Source of the DNA: a bacterium
Lineage (GTDB): Bacteria > Zhuqueibacterota > QNDG01 > DTFT01
Direction of reading: 5' to 3'
Length of the DNA stretch: 39,756 bases
Assembly: GCA_030372965.1 (NCBI GenBank)
Contig: JAUCQC010000019.1
Coordinates: 1 to 39,756, forward strand
How positions within the stretch are numbered: the first letter of the stretch is position 1; every line of letters begins with the position of its first letter. The notes beneath the pieces were generated by a model that saw only the letters and a list, made by a program, of their open reading frames with translations, was not told where the DNA came from and did not search any database. The position numbers were made by a program, and so were the translations under genes. Positions 16,713-24,709 of the stretch are shown one piece after another.

Positions 16713-17765
16713 CTATTCGACCGCGAAATCCAGGACCAGCTTGAGCTTCGCGCCCGCCAGATCGGAAATGTCCGTGGGGGCCACCAGCAGTTTGCACATC
16801 TCTCCGTTGGCGGGCAGCGCCTTGAGACTCTCGAGAAACGCCAGCGCGTTCTGCCGCGGGCCCTCGGTCCGGAGGCGGATCGGCGTCTGCAGTTTCCCGT
16901 TCAGCGTGACTTCCGACACTTTCTGTATCTTGGTGTTGGTCAGGCCTTTCTCCGTCACCAGCGCGTTCAGCCGGGCCTTGAAGGCTTCCGCGTCGGTTTT
17001 GGACCCCGCGGGCGCGGCCGGGGCGGCGCTTTTGGCGATCGGGATTCTGCCCGATATCACCCCGAAGTATCGGTCGCTCCCGCTGACTTTGTGGCGGTCC
17101 TCGGGCGACGCCTTGTAAGAATCCGCTCCAAGAAGCGCCTGTATCCGCTTGCCCATCTCATCCTGACCGCCCCTCGCGCCGGCCGCGTACTCCACGAAAT
17201 ACTGGTCGCCCTTGAGAAGCAGGGCGACGAACCGGCTGTCCTTGCCGAGGTTCTCAATGACCGCCTTGGCTGTTTCCGCGTATTTCACCGTGGGTCCGGA
17301 CGCCGTTGTTACGGCCGGGGGCGGAGTGGTCCCCGTTTGGCCCGCCGCGTTCCGGGTCGTATCCACCGGGGGTCTCACCGGAATTTTAACCACCGGCCCG
17401 GGGCCCTTCCTGACGGTCGTTTTCGCTTTCGGCGCGAAAAATTTCGGGTACAGCAAAATCCCCGCGGCCGCAACCGCGGCCAGGCCCAGAAGCGCCCAGA
17501 TCAGGGGCGACACCTGCCTGGATCCTCCGCCGTGCCGGCTTTTTCTGGTTTTCGATCCCTTCGGTTCATCCGGGACGAATTCAGGCTCGATGTCCGGATC
17601 CAGCGGGTCCAGAGACGGCTCGGTCAATTCTTCGTCAAAACTGAAATCGTCCGATTTGACGCTGTCTCCCGCCAGGTCGTCATCTCCTCTCGACGGGGAA
17701 TCGCCCGATTTGTCGTGTTTCGCAGGTTGACTCTCATCATCCTCAAAGAGATTGATCTCGACCAT
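16713..17765 (-). CDS. PilN/PilO-like inner-membrane protein with acidic cytoplasmic tail
   Basis: 350 aa, not a close match to any family I know. It begins M-V-E-I-N-L-F, close to the EINLLP element by which PilN binds PilM, and it follows a PilM-like gene by 31 bases. Residues about 10-75 are very acidic and probably disordered; a basic patch (SKTRKSRHGGG) precedes a single membrane helix at about 87-108 (PLIWALLGLAAVAAAGILL); then a Pro/Thr-rich linker (about 115-160) and two alpha/beta modules, one around 165-260 and one around 270-350 that ends like PilO/GspM (repeated beta-alpha-beta). I infer a PilN/PilO-like or GspM-like assembly protein of a type IV pilus or type II secretion-type machine. 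GGAGG lies 9 bases before the ATG. Confidence 0.6.
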   Translation of the reverse strand: MVEINLFEDDESQPAKHDKSGDSPSRGDDDLAGDSVKSDDFSFDEELTEPSLDPLDPDIEPEFVPDEPKGSKTRKSRHGGGSRQVSPLIWALLGLAAVAAAGILLYPKFFAPKAKTTVRKGPGPVVKIPVRPPVDTTRNAAGQTGTTPPPAVTTASGPTVKYAETAKAVIENLGKDSRFVALLLKGDQYFVEYAAGARGGQDEMGKRIQALLGADSYKASPEDRHKVSGSDRYFGVISGRIPIAKSAAPAAPAGSKTDAEAFKARLNALVTEKGLTNTKIQKVSEVTLNGKLQTPIRLRTEGPRQNALAFLESLKALPANGEMCKLLVAPTDISDLAGAKLKLVLDFAVE

Positions 17766-17796
17766 GAATCGGCACCTCCGTCGTTTGGCCGCGTTC

Positions 17797-18768
17797 TCAG
17801 GAACGGGCCTGCAGTGTGGGGATCCTCTTCAATGCCAGACCGACCGGCGCGACGAAACGTCCGGCATCGGCCGAAAAAGAAACTGCTTTCTTCGCTCCCG
17901 GAGACACCGCGATTCTCCTGAACGGATTCAGGATTTCCGCGGGGATCTGCCCTTGCAGCTCGGCTGCGATTTCCTGAAGGGGCCCTTGCCCGGTCAGCAG
18001 AAGCTGCTCCAGATCTTCCTTGCCCTTGCCCTGGTGTCCGAACAGGAGCCGCCTCAGCTCCTTCAGGAGGAGCCTGGCGGCATCGGCCGGACCCGCGTCT
18101 TCGGGAAGCGGCACCCGGTGCGCCAGATAGAATTCCCGCTGATGGATGAGCACAAGTCCCAGGCGCCCCGGCCGGACATCCGCCAGCACCGCCGTGCCTT
18201 TCGGGTCCAGGTCGTAATTGGCTGCGGCCGCGCGCACGGCCGCGAAGCAATCCACGTCGATCTCGCGAATCGTCAACCCGGCGGCCTTGGCGAAGGACCG
18301 CAGAACCTGCACCACGCGCCTGCGGACCAGCACCTGCACGAACAGCGGATTCCCGGAAGTCGTGGAGAAGGGAAGCCGCTGGTGACTGAGCACGTAGTCT
18401 TCGACCGGGGAGAGCAGAACCTGCTCGGCTTCCCATTGCATCTGCGACCGGACCACGTCGTCCGACAGCCCCAGAGCCACCGGTATCTTCTTGATCAGGA
18501 CCATGGATCCGCTCAGCGCGAGCGAAGCCTCGGTTTCTCCGCCGCCCAGGGAGGCGCGTATCGACTCGAACGCCGCGTTCAGGCGGCCGACCGCTCCGTC
18601 TCCCTCTCGGTAAGCCTCCAGCCCGCACTCGGGATCCAGCCCGGACCAGCCCAGCGCCTGCACCTGCCCGTCGGCGATCCGTATCGCGGACAGGTAGTCC
18701 GGATGAACAGAGACGAAACACTGTGGTTTGTCGGACGTTGCGGCCACGGGATCTCCCGGTGGTGTCAT
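17797..18768 (-). CDS. PilM-like actin-fold protein
   Basis: 323 aa from the ATG at 18768. The middle resembles PilM (LIKKIPVALGLSDDVVRSQMQWEAEQ, then EDYVLSHQRL), followed by a second phosphate-loop strand (AVLADVRPGRLGLVLI) and LLLTGQGPLQEI as adenosine-like motif. PilM is the cytoplasmic platform that recruits PilN in type IV pilus assembly; GspL has the same fold in type II secretion. The first phosphate loop, normally GxDxGxxxxK, is V-S-V-H-P-D-Y-L here, so ATP binding may be lost as in GspL. The frame stays open to 18861, but that part is repeat DNA; I chose 18768 because the family fold starts soon after it. No clear SD precedes it. Confidence 0.72.
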   Translation of the reverse strand: MTPPGDPVAATSDKPQCFVSVHPDYLSAIRIADGQVQALGWSGLDPECGLEAYREGDGAVGRLNAAFESIRASLGGGETEASLALSGSMVLIKKIPVALGLSDDVVRSQMQWEAEQVLLSPVEDYVLSHQRLPFSTTSGNPLFVQVLVRRRVVQVLRSFAKAAGLTIREIDVDCFAAVRAAAANYDLDPKGTAVLADVRPGRLGLVLIHQREFYLAHRVPLPEDAGPADAARLLLKELRRLLFGHQGKGKEDLEQLLLTGQGPLQEIAAELQGQIPAEILNPFRRIAVSPGAKKAVSFSADAGRFVAPVGLALKRIPTLQARS

Positions 18769-18817
18769 TCGAATATTGAAAATCAGCTGAATGCAGCCCT
18801 GAATCTCACGCCCGGAA

Positions 18818-18857
18818 ACGTTTGAACGTTCTAACGTGCGAACGTTGAAACGTTCAC
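18818..18857. repeat. octamer repeat array (comEA/pilM gap)
   Basis: Five units with an exact period of 8 on the plus strand: the core ACGTT begins at 18818, 18826, 18834 (ACGTG), 18842 and 18850. Because AACGTT is its own reverse complement, both strands look alike and parts of the array can pair with each other. It fills the gap between the ComEA-like gene and the PilM-like gene. Confidence 0.88.
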
Positions 18858-18878
18858 ACACGGCCCTTTCCTGAACCC

Positions 18879-19265
18879 TCAGTCGATTCTAAGATAGGGC
18901 CTGATCTTTTCGAGCGTTCTGGGTCCTATGCCCCGAACGCGGATCAGTTCGTCCACGCTCCGAAAACGCCCGCTTTCCCTTCGATAGGCGAGAATGCGGC
19001 CCGCCATGACAGGACCGATGCCGGGCACACTCACCAACTCGGCGGAGCCGGCTGAGTTGAGGTTGACTCCGGCCGCGGGCCGCTCCCCTCCTCCGGCATT
19101 GTCCCGCGGCGTCTCAGGCGCGCCGGGCGGGACCTGAATCCCCGGTTCCGCGGTGTCCGGCAGAGGGCGCGCGTCCTCCCGGACGGCTCTGATCAGCGCG
19201 CCGCAGAAGAACGCGGCGGTCAGGAACAGAATCACGCGCTGTTCGCTTCTTGTGAACCCGAACAT
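18879..19265 (-). CDS. ComEA-like helix-hairpin-helix protein
   Basis: 128 aa. An N-terminal membrane anchor (about residues 10-28, VILFLTAAFFCGALI) is followed by a Pro-rich linker and, from about residue 66, two helix-hairpin-helix motifs: NLNSAGSAELVSVPGIGPVM and VDELIRVRGIGPRTLEKI. This is the layout of ComEA-type DNA receptors, which bind incoming double-stranded DNA in the periplasm during natural transformation; short ComEA-like proteins of unknown role are also common. It lies 13 bases after dnaJ with GGGAGG before the ATG, and upstream of the PilM-like pair, so pilus-linked DNA uptake is a fair guess. No comEC is in the window. Confidence 0.85.
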   Translation of the reverse strand: MFGFTRSEQRVILFLTAAFFCGALIRAVREDARPLPDTAEPGIQVPPGAPETPRDNAGGGERPAAGVNLNSAGSAELVSVPGIGPVMAGRILAYRRESGRFRSVDELIRVRGIGPRTLEKIRPYLRID

Positions 19266-19278
19266 GAACCCTCCCGGT

Positions 19279-20370
19279 TCACGCTTCGGGGGACATCTCC
19301 TTCTGCCCGGCGATTTTCAGAAAAAGCTCCCGGGTGGTTTTGGAAATCCTGTGCGGAATCCAGACTTCGACGCGGACCAGCTGATCGCCGGCGCCGCTGC
19401 CGTGCAGATGGGGGATGCCTTTCCCCTTCATCCGCAGTATTTTTCCGGGCTGCGTGCCCGGTTCCACAAACAGCTTGGCCTTGCCCTTCAGCGTGGGCAC
19501 TTCGATCTCGTCCCCGAGAACCGCCTGGTGCACGCCGATCTTCAGGTCATAGAGAATGTCGTCGCCGTGCCGCTCGAAATGATCGTGCGCCTTCTCCTCG
19601 ATCACGGCGTACAGATCGCCGTCCGCGCCCCCCAAGGGGCCCGCGTCCCCTTCGCCGCGGAGCGTGATATAGTTGCCTGTCGCCGCGCCCGCGGGTACGC
19701 GGATGGCCACCGTGACCTCGGCCCGGCGGCGCCCCTGGCCCCCGCATTCGGCGCACGGGTTCTTCACGATGCGGCCCTGTCCCCCGCAGTTCCGGCAGGG
19801 CGTGATATTGACGAACTGTCCGAGAAAGGACCGGCTGACCTGACGGACCTGCCCCGCCCCCTTGCAGACCGGGCATGTCTGCAGGCCGGACTCGGATTTC
19901 GATCCCGAGCCTCCGCACGCGTCGCAGGGGACCTGACGCTTCAGCTTGATTTTTTTCTCGACGCCCTCGGCCGCCTCTTCCAGCGTGATCTGGATGCGGA
20001 CCTGAAGGTCATTCCCCCGCTCGGGGCCCGAACGCGCCCGGCCCCCGCCGAAGATGTCGCCGAAACCGCCGAATCCCTCCATGAACGTCCGGAGCGCGTC
20101 CGAGAGATCGAAATCGAAGCCCTCGAATCCGCCCCGGCCCGCGCCGCGAAGCCCGTCATGCCCGTACTGGTCGTATAACGCGCGCTTCTCCGGGTCGTTC
20201 AAAACCTCGTACGCCTCGGCCGCCTCCTTGAACTTTTCCTCCGCGGCCTTGTCGCCCGGGTTCCGGTCCGGATGGTACTTCATCGCCATCTGGCGGTAGG
20301 CCTTTTTCACATCCTCCGGGCTCGCGCCTTTGGCCACACCCAGCACGTCGTAGTAATCGCGCTTTTTCAT
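19279..20370 (-). CDS. dnaJ: chaperone protein DnaJ
   Basis: 363 aa, full-length class A DnaJ. J domain with HPD at 33-35; Gly/Phe-rich stretch about 75-115; four zinc motifs CxxCxGxG (CDACGGSG about 147, CPVCKGAG about 164, CRNCGGQG about 190, CAECGGQG about 204); then the C-terminal client-binding domains. It stimulates DnaK ATPase and hands over substrates. The first zinc motif is followed by a slightly short cysteine-rich region but all eight cysteines are present. Third gene of hrcA-grpE-dnaJ; dnaK is not in the cluster. Start at the ATG 19 bases after grpE. Confidence 0.96.
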   Translation of the reverse strand: MKKRDYYDVLGVAKGASPEDVKKAYRQMAMKYHPDRNPGDKAAEEKFKEAAEAYEVLNDPEKRALYDQYGHDGLRGAGRGGFEGFDFDLSDALRTFMEGFGGFGDIFGGGRARSGPERGNDLQVRIQITLEEAAEGVEKKIKLKRQVPCDACGGSGSKSESGLQTCPVCKGAGQVRQVSRSFLGQFVNITPCRNCGGQGRIVKNPCAECGGQGRRRAEVTVAIRVPAGAATGNYITLRGEGDAGPLGGADGDLYAVIEEKAHDHFERHGDDILYDLKIGVHQAVLGDEIEVPTLKGKAKLFVEPGTQPGKILRMKGKGIPHLHGSGAGDQLVRVEVWIPHRISKTTRELFLKIAGQKEMSPEA

Positions 20371-20389
20371 GCCGCACCCGCCGTCGCCA

Positions 20390-21025
20390 TCATTTGCTGA
20401 CCACGACTTTGGCGTGCCGGAGCACCTGGCCGTTCAGCCGGTACCCCTTCTCGTACTCCTCGAGAACGATACCGGCCGGAACGCCGTCCCGCTCCGCGTG
20501 CAGGAGCGCGTCATGCAGTTCCACGTCGAAAGGCCGGCCCTCGGACTCGATCGGCGTCACGCCCCGGGACTGCAGGAGCGCGGCGAGTTTCTGGCTGATC
20601 ATCTCAATGCCGGCCCGGAACACCGCGGGATCGGAATCGGAGGGCGATTTCAATGAACGTTCCAGGTCGTCGCGGACCGGGAGTATCGCCTTCAGCAGTT
20701 CCGCGTTCGCGGACTGTATCCACTGGATCCGCTCCTTTTCGGTCCGCTTCCGCAGGTTTTCCATTTCCGCGGCCGCGCGGATCCAGCGGTCCTTCAAATC
20801 GCGGTTCTCCTCCTCGAGAAGTCGAATCCGGTCCCGGAGAGACGCGCTTTCCTTCGGCCGTTTCGGTTCCCGGGCGGATCGGGATTCGTGTTTTTTTTCC
20901 GGATGAGGGGAGTGTTCCTGGCTTTCACGCGGACTGGAAGCCCCCCCCTCCTCGGGCCGGTCCGCGGGTCGTGCATCCTGATTTTCTTCCATGTCTTTCG
21001 ACAGATCCTCGCGATGGTTCGTCAT
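20390..21025 (-). CDS. grpE: nucleotide exchange factor GrpE
   Basis: 211 aa from ATG 21025. The first 75 residues are charged and disordered, then a long coiled coil ([31 protein letters not shown]) and a beta domain with [14 protein letters not shown] and [17 protein letters not shown], the GrpE signature. It drives ADP release from DnaK. Start choice is uncertain: 21025 lies 10 bases after the hrcA stop, 20992 would give 200 aa; neither has a good SD. The frame runs further upstream into hrcA but that part is not GrpE. Confidence 0.93.
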   Translation of the reverse strand: MTNHREDLSKDMEENQDARPADRPEEGGASSPRESQEHSPHPEKKHESRSAREPKRPKESASLRDRIRLLEEENRDLKDRWIRAAAEMENLRKRTEKERIQWIQSANAELLKAILPVRDDLERSLKSPSDSDPAVFRAGIEMISQKLAALLQSRGVTPIESEGRPFDVELHDALLHAERDGVPAGIVLEEYEKGYRLNGQVLRHAKVVVSK

Positions 21026-21035
21026 ATAAGACAGT

Positions 21036-22052
21036 TCAGCTGAAATGATCTGTGACCGTGGCCGCCATGTGACTGACCAGCGGCAGAATTCTCCCATACC
21101 GCATCCGCATCGGGCCGATCACCCCGATCACGCCGTTTTCGGAGCCCATGACGTAACGCGCTGAAATGACGCTGAATCCTCTCAGGCGCTCATCCTGGTT
21201 TTCCGAGCCGATGGCGACCGATACGGGAAGCGGTTTCGCCCGGAAAACATTCATCACGCCTTCCCGGTCCTCCATGAACGACAGGATGCTTCGGAGAAGG
21301 GACGTGTCCGCAAATTCCGGCTGGGACAGCATGTGCTGGGCGCCCGACGCATGGATCTCCGGAGCGCCGGGGAAATCGAAGCCGTTCCGCCCCGAATCGG
21401 CGACGCGCCGCACGAGCTCCCGGCCGCCTTCCGGTTTCAGCCCGAGACGCTCCGTGATGGTCCGCTGGATCTCCGTCAGTGTCAGGCCGCTGAGCCGCTC
21501 ATTGACGAACGAGGCTGTCCCCGCGAGGTCCATCCCGTCGATTTCATCCCGGGTTTCCAGAATGACGGTCCGGGTTCTCCGGTCGGTCAGATGAACGGCC
21601 AGAAGCACCTTGCGCCCGGAAAGGCCGATCAGTTCCAGCCGGTCGAATACGGCCTGTGAAATGCAGGGCGTGATGACCAGCGCCAATTCCTCGGAAAAGG
21701 CTCCCATCACCCTGGACAGGGATTCCAGCAGACGCGGCACGTTCCCGTCCGCGGACCGGACCTTTTCCTCAATCTGATGCTCTTCCTCCGGGTCGAGCCC
21801 TTCCCGCTTCATGAGGCTGTCCACAAAAAACCGGTATCCTTTGTCCGTGGGCACCCGGCCCGCGGACGCATGCGGCTGGCTGACGAATCCCATTTCTTCA
21901 AGGCAAGTCATTTCATTGCGCACGGTCGCGGGACTGCAGTCCAGTCTGCAGTTGCGCACAAGCTGATCGGAACCGACAGGCGCGGCTGTCCCGATATAAC
22001 GCTGTATCACCCAGCGCAGAAGATTTTTCTGTCTGACTGTCAGGCGGATCAT
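21036..22052 (-). CDS. hrcA: heat-inducible transcription repressor HrcA
   Basis: 338 aa. An N-terminal winged helix (RQKNLLRWVIQRYIGTAAPV, SPATVRNEMTCLEEMGFV, HASAGRVPTDKGYRFFVD) is followed by the GAF-like dimerisation region (ALVITPCISQAVFDRLELI) and C-terminal NVIGVIGP-like block (ENGVIGVIGPMRMRYGRILP). HrcA normally represses chaperone operons at CIRCE and is kept active by GroEL. Here the gene heads hrcA-grpE-dnaJ and has a strong promoter immediately upstream with a TTTACA-N9-TGTAAA dyad, so autoregulation is likely. SD weak. Confidence 0.95.
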   Translation of the reverse strand: MIRLTVRQKNLLRWVIQRYIGTAAPVGSDQLVRNCRLDCSPATVRNEMTCLEEMGFVSQPHASAGRVPTDKGYRFFVDSLMKREGLDPEEEHQIEEKVRSADGNVPRLLESLSRVMGAFSEELALVITPCISQAVFDRLELIGLSGRKVLLAVHLTDRRTRTVILETRDEIDGMDLAGTASFVNERLSGLTLTEIQRTITERLGLKPEGGRELVRRVADSGRNGFDFPGAPEIHASGAQHMLSQPEFADTSLLRSILSFMEDREGVMNVFRAKPLPVSVAIGSENQDERLRGFSVISARYVMGSENGVIGVIGPMRMRYGRILPLVSHMAATVTDHFS

Positions 22053-22072
22053 CTGATTTCACACCAAAATGG

Positions 22073-22093
22073 TTTACACCACATAAATGTAAA
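22073..22093 (-). promoter_or_regulatory. candidate HrcA operator: TTTACA-N9-TGTAAA dyad
   Basis: Perfect 6-base arms at 22073-22078 and 22088-22093 separated by exactly 9 bases, the spacing of CIRCE (TTAGCACTC-N9-GAGTGCTAA), but with different arm sequence. One arm lies on the -10 box, the other at the expected transcription start, where a repressor would block RNA polymerase. A direct repeat TGGTGT (15 bases apart, 22061-22066 and 22076-22081) overlaps it. Binding by HrcA is inference. Confidence 0.5.
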
Positions 22094-22114
22094 TATTTTT
22101 TTAATTTGTGTCAA
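22086..22114 (-). promoter_or_regulatory. hrcA promoter (TTGACA-N17-TACATT)
   Basis: On the minus strand a perfect -35 TTGACA (22109-22114), a 17-base spacer and a -10 TACATT (22086-22091), in an AT-rich island. The start of transcription would be near 22079, giving a leader of about 27 bases to the hrcA ATG at 22052. Confidence 0.75.
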
Positions 22115-22185
22115 GTAAAAACCGCTTTCGGCCACCCGGTCGACCGTGACCGTCCGGCCGCTGTTCCGGCTCCCGGCCGTTCGTC

Positions 22186-23046
22186 TCAGTCCTTCATGTG
22201 GCGGGAAAGACCGATCAGACTGCCGAACAGCCCAAGCATGCCCCCGACTGCCACCGGCCCCCAGAAGAAATGCGGAATCCCCTGCAGGCGGAGATTGAAC
22301 TTCCAAGCGATCAGCTGGACCAGACTGAAGCTGATCAGGGCGCTCAGGCCGCCTCCCAGAGCTCCCTGGAACACGCCCTGGAACAGATAGGGCATGCGGA
22401 TGAAACCGGTGGTGGCACCCACCAGCCGCATGATCTGAATGGATTTCCGCTGGGCCAGCAATGTCAGGCGCATGGTATTGTTGACCAGCAGAAGGGTCGC
22501 GAGCACCACGATCAGCATCAGCCCGAAATCCACCCACAGCACGGTCCTGCCGTATTCCTCGATCAGACGGAAAAACCTTCCGTGATACGAAACCTCGTCC
22601 ACGCTCCGCAATTTCCCGATTTTCGCCAGAATGGATTCGGCCCTGTCCGGGGACCGGTAGGCGGGCGTGAGCCGCACCTGAAATGACGCGGGCAGGGGAT
22701 TCTCTCCGAGCAGGGGAATCGGATCCGCTCCGAACTCCGCCTTGAACCGGTCCAGGGCAGCTTCCCTGGAGATATACTCGGCTTTTTCGATTCCGGGCAC
22801 AGCCAGGATGTCCCTTCGCAGCGCCTCGACGCTGTCCGCCGGGGCCGTCGGGTCTATGAACACCTCGAAAAAAATCTGGTTCTGGAAGCCGCGAACGACT
22901 CTGCGCACGTTCACCGTCAGGATCAGAAAAAGATTCAGGAGCGTCAGCGTGACCGCTATCGTGGTCACGGTCACGAATGCCGCGACCCTGGCGCGCCTCA
23001 GTCCCATGAACCCTTCGCGGATGATGTACGGGAGATTGAAGCTCAT
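22186..23046 (-). CDS. ftsX: cell division protein FtsX
   Basis: 286 aa. Four membrane segments in the FtsX arrangement: one near 22-43, a large extracellular loop to about 165, then segments near 172-193, 220-245 and 257-278. The loop (VFIDPTAPADSVEALRRDIL onward) is the part that binds periplasmic amidase regulators such as EnvC. The C-terminal motif RKSIQIMRLVGATTGFIRMP is the FtsX signature facing FtsE. It overlaps ftsE by ATGA. An EnvC-like partner is encoded about 8 kb away in this window, fused to BioY. Confidence 0.95.
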   Translation of the reverse strand: MSFNLPYIIREGFMGLRRARVAAFVTVTTIAVTLTLLNLFLILTVNVRRVVRGFQNQIFFEVFIDPTAPADSVEALRRDILAVPGIEKAEYISREAALDRFKAEFGADPIPLLGENPLPASFQVRLTPAYRSPDRAESILAKIGKLRSVDEVSYHGRFFRLIEEYGRTVLWVDFGLMLIVVLATLLLVNNTMRLTLLAQRKSIQIMRLVGATTGFIRMPYLFQGVFQGALGGGLSALISFSLVQLIAWKFNLRLQGIPHFFWGPVAVGGMLGLFGSLIGLSRHMKD

Positions 23047-23693
23047 TCGACCAGTCTTTCCTGCTGAATGCGCACCCGTCTTCCCGGGAACGAGCGGCAG
23101 AATTCCTCGCGATGCGTGGTCATCAAAACCGCGGTACCCTTGCTGTTGATGCGTTTCAGAAGCCGCATGACGTCCTCGGCGGATTCGGAATCGAGGTTCC
23201 CGGTGGGTTCGTCCGCCAGAAGGACATACGGTTCATTGACCAGAGCGCGCGCGATGGAGACGCGCTGCTGCTCCCCGCCCGAAAGCTCGGGAATCATGGA
23301 ATACCGCTTGTGGCTGATTCGCACTTCGGTGAGTGCCTGCAGCGTCAGCTTCTTGATTTTTCCCGAAGGAACGCCCGTGGCCCAGAGGGCGAACGCCACA
23401 TTGTCGAACACATTCCGGTCTTCAAGCAGTTTGTAGTCCTGAAACACCATGCCGACCTTGCGCCTGAGAAAGGGGATGTCCCGCGGCCGTATGGTCCGGC
23501 TGCAGGCGTTGGAAACGGTAACGCTTCCGCGGCCCGGAAAAATGTCCATGTGTAACAGGCGCAGCAGCGTGCTTTTCCCGGAACCGCTGGGCCCGACCAC
23601 GTACACGAATTCGCCTGGTTTCATGCGGAAATCCGCGCCGGAAAATATCGCGTGATTGCCGAACCGGTACCAGACATTCTCCATGGTAATCAT
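23043..23693 (-). CDS. ftsE: cell division ATP-binding protein FtsE
   Basis: 216 aa. ABC ATPase: Walker A GPSGSGKST at 34-42, Q-loop FQDYKLL, signature LSGGEQQR near 135-142, Walker B LLADEPTGNLD, then the switch His in TTHREEF. Together with FtsX it couples ATP hydrolysis to activation of cell-wall hydrolases at the septum. I chose ATG 23693 because it overlaps the thiL stop (ATGA), has GGGGAA three bases upstream, and gives the normal FtsE N-terminus (ITMENVWYRFG); the open frame extends 11 codons further upstream. Confidence 0.95.
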   Translation of the reverse strand: MITMENVWYRFGNHAIFSGADFRMKPGEFVYVVGPSGSGKSTLLRLLHMDIFPGRGSVTVSNACSRTIRPRDIPFLRRKVGMVFQDYKLLEDRNVFDNVAFALWATGVPSGKIKKLTLQALTEVRISHKRYSMIPELSGGEQQRVSIARALVNEPYVLLADEPTGNLDSESAEDVMRLLKRINSKGTAVLMTTHREEFCRSFPGRRVRIQQERLVE

Positions 23694-24709
23694 GAATTCC
23701 CCGATGCCGAACGGTAATGGTCCCATCCCCGGACTCTCAGCGTCGAATCAACGCCTCCCTCCCGGATCCGCATCCCGTCTTCCGGCGGTCTCATCTCCCC
23801 GATCACCGTCACTGTATCCTCGGGCCCTATGAATCCGGGGCCGGCCGTATCGATCCGTACGGACGGGTTCACGGTGAACAGAAGCTCGTATTCTTCGCCG
23901 CTTTCCAGCGCGAGCCCGACCGGGGATTTCCCCGACTCGGCGGCCCAGGACGCGGTCTCCGCTGAAACCGGGACGCGGTCCGCGTACAGGAGGCATCCGA
24001 GGCCGCTCGCTTCGCACAAATGCCGCAATTCGGACGTGAGTCCGTCGCTGATGTCGATCATGGAAGTGACGCCCCCGGACCGGGCCAGCCGGACCCCGGT
24101 TTCCGCTCTCGGAAGGGGCTCCAGCAGACGCCGCACCGATTCGGAAAACCGGTCCCTGTCCTTTCCCCCGGAACACAGCACGTTCAATCCCACGGCGGCG
24201 CCGCCCAGCACGCCCGTCACGCAGATACGGTCTCCGGCCGCGGCGCCCGATCTCCGGATCTCGCTCGTTCCCGTCATTTCTCCCAGAACCGCGACCGAGA
24301 AGACCGCGCCGGCCGTGGACCGAACCGTGTCGCCTCCAACCACCGGACACCGGTAGCGGTCCGCGCAGCGTTTCAGGCCCGCGTACAGCGCTTCCGTTTC
24401 CTCGACGCTCCAGCTTTCGGGCAGGGCCGCGGTCACCACGCAGCAGATCGGGGACGCTCCCATGGCCGCCACGTCGCTCAGGTTCACCGCGAGGCACTTC
24501 CATCCGAGGGAATCCGGCGGATACCAGGCGCGTTCAAAGTGAACGCCCTCGACCATCGCGTCCGTCGTCAGCACCAGCCGGCCGTCCTCGCCGCAGCGGA
24601 TCACGGCCGCGTCGTCTCCTATTCCGAGAATGACGCGATCGTTCGCGGCCGCGCACGCTTCCTGAAGCCTTCGGATGAGCCCGAATTCGCCGAGCTCGGA
24701 CAGTCTCAT
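23690..24709 (-). CDS. thiL: thiamine-monophosphate kinase
   Basis: 339 aa, normal ThiL length. It phosphorylates thiamine monophosphate to thiamine pyrophosphate. Motifs: GEFGLIRRL at the N-terminus, GIGDDAAV at 29-36, LTTDAMVEGVHFER, NLSDVAAMGASP, VGGDTV, ISDGLTSELRHL and ESGEEYELLFTV. The ATG at 24709 overlaps the yjbQ stop (ATGA); upstream codons in the same frame belong to yjbQ. The gene overlaps ftsE at its other end, so thiamine and division genes share one transcript. Confidence 0.96.
   Translation of the reverse strand: MRLSELGEFGLIRRLQEACAAANDRVILGIGDDAAVIRCGEDGRLVLTTDAMVEGVHFERAWYPPDSLGWKCLAVNLSDVAAMGASPICCVVTAALPESWSVEETEALYAGLKRCADRYRCPVVGGDTVRSTAGAVFSVAVLGEMTGTSEIRRSGAAAGDRICVTGVLGGAAVGLNVLCSGGKDRDRFSESVRRLLEPLPRAETGVRLARSGGVTSMIDISDGLTSELRHLCEASGLGCLLYADRVPVSAETASWAAESGKSPVGLALESGEEYELLFTVNPSVRIDTAGPGFIGPEDTVTVIGEMRPPEDGMRIREGGVDSTLRVRGWDHYRSASGNS

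Noticed and set aside
16248-17921. Long plus-strand open frame opposite rsmD and the PilN/O-like gene
   Set aside because: It crosses gene boundaries of well-supported minus-strand genes and shows no recognisable motif.
18818-18857. CRISPR array
   Set aside because: Units are 8 bases with no spacers of constant length; it is a simple short-period repeat and there are no cas genes.
18769-18861. Longer PilM start at 18861
   Set aside because: The extra 31 codons are translated octamer repeat and spacer; they do not belong to the PilM fold.
22115-22133. Terminator after ftsX (CCG-AAAG-CGG followed by five T on the minus strand)
   Set aside because: The stem is only three strong pairs plus two possible G-U pairs; too weak to call.
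22053-22185. Canonical CIRCE element upstream of hrcA
   Set aside because: No TTAGCACTC or GAGTGCTAA-like arms present; only the TTTACA/TGTAAA dyad is seen.
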